From: Verrucomicrobiota bacterium
GTDB taxonomy: Bacteria; Verrucomicrobiota; Verrucomicrobiia; Limisphaerales; UBA9464
Assembly: GCA_947454295.1 (NCBI GenBank)
Contig: CANGMO010000056.1
Span: 1 to 9,670 of the forward strand
Reading direction: 5' to 3'
DNA length: 9,670 nt
The notes beneath the pieces were generated by a model. The model was not told the origin of the DNA. It did not search any database and worked only from the letters and a program-made list of their open reading frames with translations. Shown piece after piece: positions 1 through 6,510 of this stretch (position 1 is its first letter; each line of letters begins with the position of its first letter). The translations under genes were made by a program, and so were the position numbers.

Positions 1-1408
1 CCTTCACGCGGCGGCGCACATGACGCGCGCGCTCGGAATCGGTCATGAGGCCGCACGGCGCATTCGGATGCTTCAGCGAAAACTCCACGCCGAGGAAGAT
101 CGGCTTGGTGGTGAAAAGGCGTTCCTGCACCCGGACCGCCTCGGCGAACGGTTCCTTCCCCTGCTCCGCCGCGGCGGCCATGAGGGTGAGCAGCGCGCTC
201 CAATCCACCATGCCGCTGCGGGCCAGTTGCGCGGCATGACCGTCGCGCAGGCGCACCTCGTTGGCGCTGACCAGCACGTAGCCGGATTCATCGAGACCGC
301 GACGTCCGGCGCGTCCGAACATCTGCAGGATCTCGTCGGGCCGCAGCGGAATCTCCTGGCCGTCGCGTCGATAGGTGCCGGCGGTCAACGCCACACTGCG
401 CAGCGAAAAATTGATGCCCGCAGCCAGGCCCATGGTGGCGACCACCACGCGCAATTGTCCGGCCTTGGCCAGCGGTTCGATCACGCCGGCGCGCGCCGCG
501 TAGGCGAGTCCGCTGTGATGATAGGCCACGCGCGACTTGAGCAGCCGGGCGAGATGATCGCCCACGATGCGCCGCTGCGCCTCGCTCAGCACGAGCGGAT
601 TCGGATTGGGCAGTTCGCGCGCGAGTTCGGCGGCGATGGCCTCGGCGTTGGCGCGACGCGGTGCGAACAGCAGGATCGGCCCCAGACTCTCGGCAAGCGC
701 CTTGGTGCAGAAGCGCGACCAGTAGCCTCGGATGGACGACGGCAGATTGTAACTGAGCTGATGGCCGTTCACCTCCTCCAGTGGAACGGGACGGATCTCG
801 TGGCGGATCAGCACGGCGGGACGGCCCAGCCGGTTCAGCCATTGGACGATGTGATGCGGATTGGCGACCGAGCCCGAGAGCATCAGCAAGCGCGTGTGCT
901 CCGGCGCCAAGGCCATAGCCAGCTCGTAGTTCAGGCCGCGGTCGGGATCGGCGAGCATCTGGTACTCGTCGATGACCAGCAGCGTGGGCCCATCGCCGCG
1001 AATGAGGCGGTTCTTCTGGGTTTCGAGCGTCGCCACGATGACCGGCGCGTCGAGATTCTCGGAGAGGTCGCCGGTGGCGATGCCCACGTTCCATCCCCGG
1101 CTGCGCCATTCCGCCAGCTTGTCATTGGCGAGCGCGCGGGTGGGGACGGTGTAGATCGCCTGGCCGCGATTCTTCCCACCGTTCGACCACAGTTCGAAGA
1201 TGAGCGTCTTGCCGCTGCCGGTGGGGGCCTGCACCACCACGTCCTTGCCGGAGCGGAGGGCGGACACCGCCTGCTGCTGCCAGAGGTCGGGAACGGTCAC
1301 CTTCCCCAACGCCTCGGCAACCGGGCTCTCGGCCGCGGGAGCTGGCGATTCCGCGTTGGGGTTCCGGGATTTTTCCCGGTGGCGACCACGCTCAACAAAG
1401 TCGGACAC
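1..1408 (-). CDS. Ski2-like DExH-box helicase (C-terminus beyond window)
   Basis: Superfamily 2 ATP-dependent RNA or DNA helicase, most like the Ski2/Mtr4/Hel308 group. About 469 residues are visible; the C-terminus lies left of the window. Motifs seen, numbered from the chosen start: Q-rich LWQQQAV upstream of motif I (~42-48), motif I APTGSGKT (61-68), motif Ia VPTRALANDK (~88-97), VATLET (~125-130), motif II DEYQ (147-150) in the DExH position, motif III-like SGS followed by VANP (178-184), LLFAPRR (motif IV region), motif V ATMGLAAGIN (324-333) and motif VI QMFGRAGRRG (362-371). The frame is open from the TGA at 1484-1486 and holds no early ATG. The GTG at 1406-1408 is the best start, giving a short polar, Pro/Ala-rich N-terminal tail; no strong ribosome binding site is visible. 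It follows the deacetylase gene in the same frame, separated by a terminator-like hairpin. The helicase class is secure from the motifs; substrate and role cannot be read from the sequence. Confidence 0.88.
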   Translation of the reverse strand, partial: MSDFVERGRHREKSRNPNAESPAPAAESPVAEALGKVTVPDLWQQQAVSALRSGKDVVVQAPTGSGKTLIFELWSNGGKNRGQAIYTVPTRALANDKLAEWRSRGWNVGIATGDLSENLDAPVIVATLETQKNRLIRGDGPTLLVIDEYQMLADPDRGLNYELAMALAPEHTRLLMLSGSVANPHHIVQWLNRLGRPAVLIRHEIRPVPLEEVNGHQLSYNLPSSIRGYWSRFCTKALAESLGPILLFAPRRANAEAIAAELARELPNPNPLVLSEAQRRIVGDHLARLLKSRVAYHHSGLAYAARAGVIEPLAKAGQLRVVVATMGLAAGINFSLRSVALTAGTYRRDGQEIPLRPDEILQMFGRAGRRGLDESGYVLVSANEVRLRDGHAAQLARSGMVDWSALLTLMAAAAEQGKEPFAEAVRVQERLFTTKPIFLGVEFSLKHPNAPCGLMTDSERARHVRRRVK

Positions 1409-1438
1409 GCGCGAAACGTAGTGGGGTTCCTGAAAAGC

Positions 1439-1458
1439 GACACCCGCAATCGGGCGCC
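1439..1458 (-). other. leader hairpin upstream of the helicase gene
   Basis: In the minus-strand transcript, GGCGCCCG and CGGGTGTC can pair over eight positions around a four-base ATTG loop, including two G-U wobbles. The same positions would be A-C mismatches in a plus-strand RNA, so the fold favours the minus transcript. It lies between the T-tract after the deacetylase gene and the helicase GTG. It could belong to the terminator region or to the helicase 5' leader. Function is unknown. Confidence 0.35.
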
Positions 1459-1463
1459 GGATG

Positions 1464-1500
1464 AAAAAAAGTCCGGCCCGGGATCACTTGCCCTGGCGGA
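1464..1500 (-). terminator. probable intrinsic terminator of the deacetylase gene
   Basis: Read on the minus strand, TCCG-CC-A-GGG pairs with CCC-G-GG-C-CGGA. This gives nine base pairs with one A-G mismatch and one bulged C around the loop CAAGTGAT, followed by C and seven Ts (T-tract at plus positions 1464-1470). The deacetylase stop codon TGA lies inside the loop. A GC-rich stem plus a T-tract is the standard intrinsic-terminator form. The imperfect stem keeps the call tentative. Confidence 0.5.
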
Positions 1501-2431
1501 GGCGGCGCTGCAAATCGCGGATGGCCCGGTAGCCCACGAGCCTCACGTGGTCGCGCTTGAGGATGGCGCGCAGCTCGGCATCCCGCGTGAAGGTCTCGGC
1601 CTCCGCGGAACGGATCGCCCAGCTGCCGGTGATGGCCTTGAGTTCATCGGTCGGCTTGCCGGCGTGGATGAACAACTCGGTGATGCCCGGCTTGAGATTC
1701 GACAACCGCTTGCGCCATGCCGGGGCGACCTCCTCGGGCTTGGAGTACTTCATTTCGTCGTACACAAAGTCGTCGGTGAACAGGATGCCGGCGGCCGCGA
1801 ACTTCTCGCGGAACCCGGGCCAGCCGCTCTTCTCAAAGGTCTGCTGCGAGGCCATGCGGACCGGCAGGTCGAACTCCACCGCCAGTTCCAGGTACTTCTC
1901 CAGGTAGGCCGGGTGCAGCTGCAGCACGCCCATGTGGGAATCGAGATGCGTGACATCGATGCCCGCATCGAGCGCCTTGCGGATCTGCGCGCGGGCCTCG
2001 CGATAGGCCTCCTCCGGCGTGGCCTTGGCATAGACCTGCGGGGTCTCGTGCCAGAGGTATCCGGCCGGATCAATCAGCCCGGGCACCTCGGCGCGCGGCG
2101 CGACCGGGCCCCAGCGATACACCTGCCATTCGCTGGTCTGGCAGAGGTGCACGCCAAAATCCATTTTCGGATGCGACTTCGCGTATTCGGCGATCTCCAG
2201 AAACCAGGGACACGGCACGAGGATGGTCGCCGATGTCATCACGCCCTGCTCCAGGCATTCGATCGTGGCGAGATTCGCCGTGTGGCACATGCCGGTGTCG
2301 TCGCCATTGACGATCAGCAGCTTGTCCGTCGCGGAATACCCGAGGCGCTCCGCCAGCGTGGGCGTCGCCGCGGAAACGGAGGCGACGGCAGTGACCAATC
2401 CGGCGAGACCGAGAATCAGGCGGAGGAACAT
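1484..2431 (-). CDS. secreted ChbG/HpnK (YdjC)-family carbohydrate deacetylase
   Basis: A 315-residue protein of the YdjC/ChbG/HpnK family, metal-dependent deacetylases that remove acetyl groups from N-acetylated sugars or related glycans. Residues 1-21 form a signal peptide (hydrophobic core LRLILGLAGLVTAV, then an Ala-X-Ala-type site in VSAAT), so the enzyme should work outside the cytoplasm, unlike cytosolic ChbG. The family's first block is VNGDDTGMC with D44 and D45. GVHL supplies H95, and HLDSHMG supplies H162, D164 and H166. These are the expected metal-binding and catalytic positions; a further His (H256) sits near the C-terminus. The ATG start is preceded by GAAGGGGC, a good ribosome binding site. 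Length fits a family member plus signal peptide. The gene lies 219 bp downstream of the SGNH hydrolase gene, and a terminator-like hairpin covers its stop codon. The exact substrate cannot be assigned. Confidence 0.88.
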   Translation of the reverse strand: MFLRLILGLAGLVTAVASVSAATPTLAERLGYSATDKLLIVNGDDTGMCHTANLATIECLEQGVMTSATILVPCPWFLEIAEYAKSHPKMDFGVHLCQTSEWQVYRWGPVAPRAEVPGLIDPAGYLWHETPQVYAKATPEEAYREARAQIRKALDAGIDVTHLDSHMGVLQLHPAYLEKYLELAVEFDLPVRMASQQTFEKSGWPGFREKFAAAGILFTDDFVYDEMKYSKPEEVAPAWRKRLSNLKPGITELFIHAGKPTDELKAITGSWAIRSAEAETFTRDAELRAILKRDHVRLVGYRAIRDLQRRLRQGK

Positions 2432-2492
2432 GCCCCTTCACTACCGGCAAGGCGTCCCGCCGGAAACTCAAATTCGGTGCGCGGAAGGAGGA

Positions 2493-2641
2493 TTAACCAC
2501 AGATGGACATGGATGAACACAGATGGGGAGAGATACAGATTTTATGATGAAGCGACTGCGTTGCTTCGCCGATCCGACTTCTCCGGCTTCTCCCAGCCTT
2601 CTCCGCCCTATCTGTGTCTATCTGTGTCCATCCGTGGTTAA
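2493..2641. repeat. long imperfect inverted repeat built of 10-bp units
   Basis: Left arm 2493-2526 and right arm 2608-2641 are 34 bp each and match at 28 of 34 positions when one is reverse-complemented; all six differences are transitions. Each arm is TTAA plus three 10-bp units: CCACAGATGG, ACATGGATGA and ACACAGATGG on the left, and CTATCTGTGT twice then CCATCCGTGG on the right. The 81-bp centre is unique sequence with a small imperfect hairpin (GAAGC near 2550 with GCTTC near 2563). The element starts nine bases past the SGNH stop and ends 61 bases before the deacetylase start. There is no transposase, no convincing target-site duplication and no T-tract. It resembles a dispersed intergenic repeat or MITE-like element; origin and role are not shown by the sequence. 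Confidence 0.75.
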
Positions 2642-2650
2642 GACTTCCCC

Positions 2651-3598
2651 TCAGTGGGATTGCGGGGCGAGGACGTCGGCCATGGTGTTGAGGAAGACGC
2701 GGCGGATGGCGTCGTAGCCGCGGTCGTTCGGGTCCTCAAGGTTGTCGTGATACCAGTAGTGCGGATCGCGCCGATCATACACCGGGCGCCAGAACTGGGT
2801 GCAGTGGATGCCGTGGCCCAGGAAGGCGCCGTGGATGTCGACCAGATGGACGTTGGAATGACGCGATGCGTAGCGTTCGAGGATCTCGTTGTAGCGCCTC
2901 AGCATCCCCAGTCCCTGACGCCAGGGCGGAAGCGGCCCGGTTTTCTCCACGTCGCCAATGCCATCGGTGGGATCGTAGATGTTTCCCAAAAACACATGAC
3001 ACCCACCCGGGAAGCGGTTGGTCACCGCGCCGATCATGTCGGCGACACGCTTCTCAAAGGCGCGGGCCCAAGGTTCCGCCTGCTCAAAGGTCGCCCCGTA
3101 CATCGCGCCCTCCACCGGCGCGGAGCGTCCGTAGGAATGCAGCAGATCATTGCCGCCGGTGGTCATCACCACCAGACCGAGCACGCGTGCGTCCTGCTTG
3201 GGAACATTGGGGATCTGCTGACGTGCATGTTGCAGCGAGGTGCTGCCGGATACCGCCAGGTTGGTGGTGGTCAGTCCGGAAATCACGTTGGCCAGATGGG
3301 CTCCGTAAAGTTCGGGGAATTCATCCGCGGGCGCGGAGGCCAGGCGACGAAAGTAGGAGTGTCCCGGATCAGCACCGAATCCCGCGGTGACGCTGTCACC
3401 CAACCCGACGAGCAGCACGGGGCGATCCGTCCACGGTTGCTGGAACTTCGCGAGGTCGACGGGAATGAGCACCGGGCCCTTGCCGGTCGGGCGGTACCAC
3501 CAAAACCACCACTGCGCGGTGAGCAAGGCGAGGCCCACGAACAGCAACACCGCGGCACCAATCCGCAATCGTGCTCGAAGGGATAAGGGCCTGGCCAC
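2651..3598 (-). CDS. membrane-anchored SGNH/GDSL-like hydrolase
   Basis: A 315-residue SGNH-fold esterase/lipase-like protein. Residues ~13-33 form one membrane helix followed by an aromatic stretch (WWFWWYRP), so it is probably an inner-membrane anchored enzyme facing the periplasm. Block I is GLGDSVTAG with nucleophile S69, block II is AVSGST with G118, and block III is GGND with N150. These supply the Ser, Gly and Asn of the SGNH signature. Block V is unusual: where D-x-x-H-P-N is expected, the protein reads DNLEDPNDRGY (285-295), with the nearest His at 284. The start is GTG at 3596-3598. An in-frame TAG at 3608-3610 rules out a longer form, no ATG occurs until residue 145, and AGGG lies seven bases upstream. 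The gene is 146 bp downstream of the second permease. The likely role is ester hydrolysis on a glycan, lipid or small molecule; the substrate is unknown. Confidence 0.85.
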   Translation of the reverse strand: MARPLSLRARLRIGAAVLLFVGLALLTAQWWFWWYRPTGKGPVLIPVDLAKFQQPWTDRPVLLVGLGDSVTAGFGADPGHSYFRRLASAPADEFPELYGAHLANVISGLTTTNLAVSGSTSLQHARQQIPNVPKQDARVLGLVVMTTGGNDLLHSYGRSAPVEGAMYGATFEQAEPWARAFEKRVADMIGAVTNRFPGGCHVFLGNIYDPTDGIGDVEKTGPLPPWRQGLGMLRRYNEILERYASRHSNVHLVDIHGAFLGHGIHCTQFWRPVYDRRDPHYWYHDNLEDPNDRGYDAIRRVFLNTMADVLAPQSH

Positions 3599-3713
3599 AG
3601 GGTCACCCTAGCCGCGACCCACGACGTCGCCAAACGAAGTCTCGGAGGAAACCAACCGCCCTAGGAATGTCCTGGAACGCAGGGTGCATGGCCATCGCCT
3701 GCCTTGCGTCGTT

Positions 3714-3737
3714 GGATGCAGCGAATGCGCCGCAACC
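3714..3737 (-). other. hairpin just after the second permease gene
   Basis: On the minus strand, GGTTGCGGCG and CGCTGCATCC pair with one T-T mismatch and one G-U wobble around a CATT loop, starting eight bases after the permease stop codon. No T-tract follows. It may be a 3'-end processing or stability hairpin, or a weak terminator between the transporter operon and the SGNH gene. The remainder of the 146-bp gap (3599-3744) shows no gene or clear promoter. Confidence 0.35.
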
Positions 3738-3744
3738 CCATCGA

Positions 3745-5103
3745 CTACTCGTAGCGGAGAGCCTGAATGGGATGCAGTCGGGCGGCCTTGAAGGCCGGGA
3801 TGAGTCCGGCCAGCACGCCGACGGCGGCGCTGAAGGCCACGCCCACGACCATGGCCATGGGGGTAATCACCGGCGTGTTGGCCGATGGCGTGAGGATCTG
3901 AAGCACCTCCACAAACCCGTAGCTCGCCGCCACACCGAGGAGCGCGCCGATCATGGAGACCACGAGGCTCTCCACGAGGATCTGGATGAAGATGTCGAGG
4001 CCGGTCGCGCCGATTGCCTTGCAGATACCGATCTCGCGGATGCGCTCGTTAATGGAGGCCAGCATGATGTTCATGATGCCGATGCCACCCACGAGCAGGC
4101 TGATCGCCGCGATGATGCCGCCGCTCAGCCGTGCGTTCTGGATCTGCTTGTTGATGTTCTCCAGCTGATTCTCCTGCGTCTGGAAGGTGAAGTCCTCGAT
4201 GCCGTGGTGGGTGACCAGCAGGACGTTTCGCGCCTGCTGCAGCGCGGGCTCCAGCTGGTCGAGGCTGGCGACCTTGATGTTGATGTCGGACAGGCGCGGA
4301 TCGGGCACGCCATTCAGGTCACCCACCGCGCGGAACTTCACCCAGGCGGTGTTGAGGGGAATGTAGACCGTGTTGTTCTTCGACCAGAAGGCCCAGCCGC
4401 CCTTGCGTCCCCAGCCCTTCTGGCGCTTGGGTCCGGCAACCACCTTTTGATTTCCCTCCTTGGCCTTCAACGCGGCCTCCTTGGCGTCCTGCTCACTCAT
4501 ATACTTGGTGAACATGCCAATGATGGTGAAGGGCTGGCCGTTGATGAGGATCTGCTCGCCGATGGGGATGATCTCCTGACCGACATCCTCCGGCTTGCCG
4601 AACATCTCGTCGCGGATCCCGGTGCCGATGACACAGACGCTGCGCGCCTCCTCCTCGTCGATCTCGTTGAAGAAGCGACCATGGGCGAGCGTGTGGAGGT
4701 TCATGTCGAGAACCTCCTTCCACACGCCGCTGCACAATTCGGGACGGAAGTTCTTTCCGAGGCGGGACACGGTGACGTCCTCGATCGCCATTTCCGGGGA
4801 CACCAGCCGGACGAGCGGGGCGCTCTTCCGCAGGGCCTGGACGTCGGCCATGGTGCGACCCGGGGCCTGGTCGGCGCGGTGGTCCTGCCAGGAAGGCACG
4901 GGCTGCAGGCGCAGCAGCACCTTGTCCACGCCACCCATGGCAACCATCGCCTCCTTCATGCCGTTCTCCATGCCCTTGATGATCGCCGCCATCCCCACCA
5001 GCGACGCCACGCCGAGGATGATGCCGAGCATGGTGAGGAGGCTCCGGAACTTGTGGGACCAGATCTCCTTGAGACCAATGAGGACGGTGTTGACCAGATT
5101 CAT
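3745..5103 (-). CDS. MacB-type ABC permease, second paralogue
   Basis: A 452-residue permease of the MacB/FtsX-like class (MacB periplasmic core plus FtsX domain), without its own ATPase domain. TM1 lies at about residues 20-42 (HKFRSLLTMLGIILGV). A periplasmic domain spans about 43-325, and three helices follow at about 328-350, 370-402 and 415-437; the C-terminal PAFKAARLHPIQALRYE is typical of the family. The conserved LLVGGIGIMNIMLASINERIREIGI block is intact, but the next residue is Cys361 where the family and the upstream paralogue carry Arg. Residues ~201-242 hold a charged, then Gly/Arg/Trp-rich insertion (GPKRQKGWGRKGGWAFW) that matches one in the first permease. The ATG lies 12 bp after the first permease stop, so the two are translated from one message. 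It probably pairs with that paralogue and the ATPase in an export complex. The substrate is unknown. Confidence 0.88.
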   Translation of the reverse strand: MNLVNTVLIGLKEIWSHKFRSLLTMLGIILGVASLVGMAAIIKGMENGMKEAMVAMGGVDKVLLRLQPVPSWQDHRADQAPGRTMADVQALRKSAPLVRLVSPEMAIEDVTVSRLGKNFRPELCSGVWKEVLDMNLHTLAHGRFFNEIDEEEARSVCVIGTGIRDEMFGKPEDVGQEIIPIGEQILINGQPFTIIGMFTKYMSEQDAKEAALKAKEGNQKVVAGPKRQKGWGRKGGWAFWSKNNTVYIPLNTAWVKFRAVGDLNGVPDPRLSDINIKVASLDQLEPALQQARNVLLVTHHGIEDFTFQTQENQLENINKQIQNARLSGGIIAAISLLVGGIGIMNIMLASINERIREIGICKAIGATGLDIFIQILVESLVVSMIGALLGVAASYGFVEVLQILTPSANTPVITPMAMVVGVAFSAAVGVLAGLIPAFKAARLHPIQALRYE

Positions 5104-5115
5104 GGCGCGATCGGG

Positions 5116-6501
5116 TCAGTCGTAACGCAGCGATTGGATGACATTCATCCGCGCCGCCTTGAGGGCCGGGAACAATCCGGCGAGAACGCCGATCACCGCG
5201 CTGGCACCAAAGGCAATGGCCATGGAACTCACCGTGACGATGGGCGCGTTGTCGGTCGTGGTGAAGGCAATGATGAGCTGGATGAGTCCGTAGCTGGTGC
5301 CCACGCCGGCAATGCCGCCGATGAGGGCGATGACGGTGCTCTCCACCACGATCTGGACGAAGATGTCGAGGGCGCCCGCGCCGACCGCCTTGCGGATGCC
5401 GATCTCGCGGATGCGCTCGCTGATGCTGGCGAGCATGATGTTCATGATGCCGATGCCGCCCACCAGCAGGCTGATGCCGGCGATCAGTCCACCGCTCAGC
5501 CGTGCGTTCTTGATGAAGACGTTGATCTGCTCGGCCCAGTCCTCCTGGGTGCGGACGTTGAAGTCCTCGATGCCGCGGTGACGGACCATCATCACATTGC
5601 GGATCTCACTCAGCGCGAGCTCCAGCTTGTCGACGTCGCGCACCTTGATCTCCATTTCGCTCAGTCGCTTGTCGGAAGGGGTGTTGGTCTGGCCGGACAG
5701 CAGCTTGATCCACATCGTGTTCAGCGGCACGTACACGGTGTTGTTCTTGATCCAGAAGGCGAAGCCGCCGCGCCGGTTGCCGCCCCATCCGCGCATGCGC
5801 TTCGGGCCGGTCGGGGCGTTGGTGAGGCCACTGGCCAGGCGCTCGGCCTCCTCGGCCTTGCGGAGCAGGCGCGTCTTGCGGTCCTGGTCGCTTTCGTAGT
5901 GCTCGAACATCCCAATCACGGTGAACGGGGATCCGTTGATGGTGAGCGTCTGTCCGAGGGGTATGATCTCCTTGCCCGTCTCCTCGGGATTGCCCCAGAG
6001 CTCGTCGCGAATGCCAGTGCCAATGACACACACCGAACGGGCCTGCTCGTCATCCACCTCATTGAAGCAACGGCCGTGCTCGATGTTGTGCTCCATCATC
6101 TCCAACTGCACCGGCCAGACGCCGGCGGTGGACCAGGTGCGGAAGTTCTTTCCGTTGGCGGAGAGCGTGGGCGACGGCTCCATGCGCATTTCGGGCGAGA
6201 TCTTCAGCACCTCCGGCGCGTTGTTCTGGATCGCGTAGACATCGCCCAGCGTGACGCCGGTGGCGAAGTCGCGGAGATGGCGCTGCTCGACCGGCACAGG
6301 CTGGGACTCGATGCGGAACTTCTGCAGACCGCCCACGGCCACCAGCGCCTCACGCGATCCCTTTTCCATGCCCTCCACCAGCGCGCTCATCGCGATCAGC
6401 GACGACACGCCGAGGATGATGCCGAGCATGGTCAGGAGGCTCCGGAACTTGTGAGCCCAGATCTCCTTGAATCCAACGGCGATGGCGTTCCAGAGGCCCA
6501 T
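5116..6501 (-). CDS. MacB-type ABC permease, first paralogue
   Basis: A 461-residue permease of the MacB/FtsX-like class. TM1 is at about 20-42, a large periplasmic core follows, and three C-terminal helices lie at about 337-358, 381-413 and 424-447. The signature stretch GGIGIMNIMLASISERIREIGIRKAVGAG (about 348-376) has the usual Arg370. It ends in PALKAARMNVIQSLRYD, as MacB proteins do. It is plainly paralogous to the next gene along its whole length, including a shared insertion at about 202-252 with a charged helix-like part and GPKRMRGWGGNRRGGFAFW. The separate ATPase gene stops only 9 bp upstream; that stop (TGAGGCG) also supplies a GAGG ribosome binding site seven bases before this ATG. 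As in MacB mechanotransmission, the role would be coupling cytoplasmic ATP hydrolysis to movement of the periplasmic domain. Transport of a peptide, lipid or antibiotic-like molecule is possible but not determined. Confidence 0.9.
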   Translation of the reverse strand: MGLWNAIAVGFKEIWAHKFRSLLTMLGIILGVSSLIAMSALVEGMEKGSREALVAVGGLQKFRIESQPVPVEQRHLRDFATGVTLGDVYAIQNNAPEVLKISPEMRMEPSPTLSANGKNFRTWSTAGVWPVQLEMMEHNIEHGRCFNEVDDEQARSVCVIGTGIRDELWGNPEETGKEIIPLGQTLTINGSPFTVIGMFEHYESDQDRKTRLLRKAEEAERLASGLTNAPTGPKRMRGWGGNRRGGFAFWIKNNTVYVPLNTMWIKLLSGQTNTPSDKRLSEMEIKVRDVDKLELALSEIRNVMMVRHRGIEDFNVRTQEDWAEQINVFIKNARLSGGLIAGISLLVGGIGIMNIMLASISERIREIGIRKAVGAGALDIFVQIVVESTVIALIGGIAGVGTSYGLIQLIIAFTTTDNAPIVTVSSMAIAFGASAVIGVLAGLFPALKAARMNVIQSLRYD

Positions 6502-6510
6502 GCGATCGCC

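Noticed and set aside
20..2641. A plus-strand open frame of 873 codons.
   Set aside because: It is the mirror of the helicase and deacetylase genes, which have clear motifs on the minus strand. It is rich in His, Gly, Arg and Asp, shows no domain, and runs through the intergenic inverted repeat; it arises from GC-rich codon use.
2493..2641. Whether the inverted repeat is a CRISPR array or an insertion sequence.
   Set aside because: There are no spacers of regular size, only 10-bp degenerate units, and the 81-bp centre encodes no transposase.
3599..3713. A possible second hairpin (CAGG ... CCTG around ATGGCCAT) in the gap before the SGNH gene.
   Set aside because: The palindrome is off-centre relative to the outer pairs and no T-tract follows; not a convincing structure.
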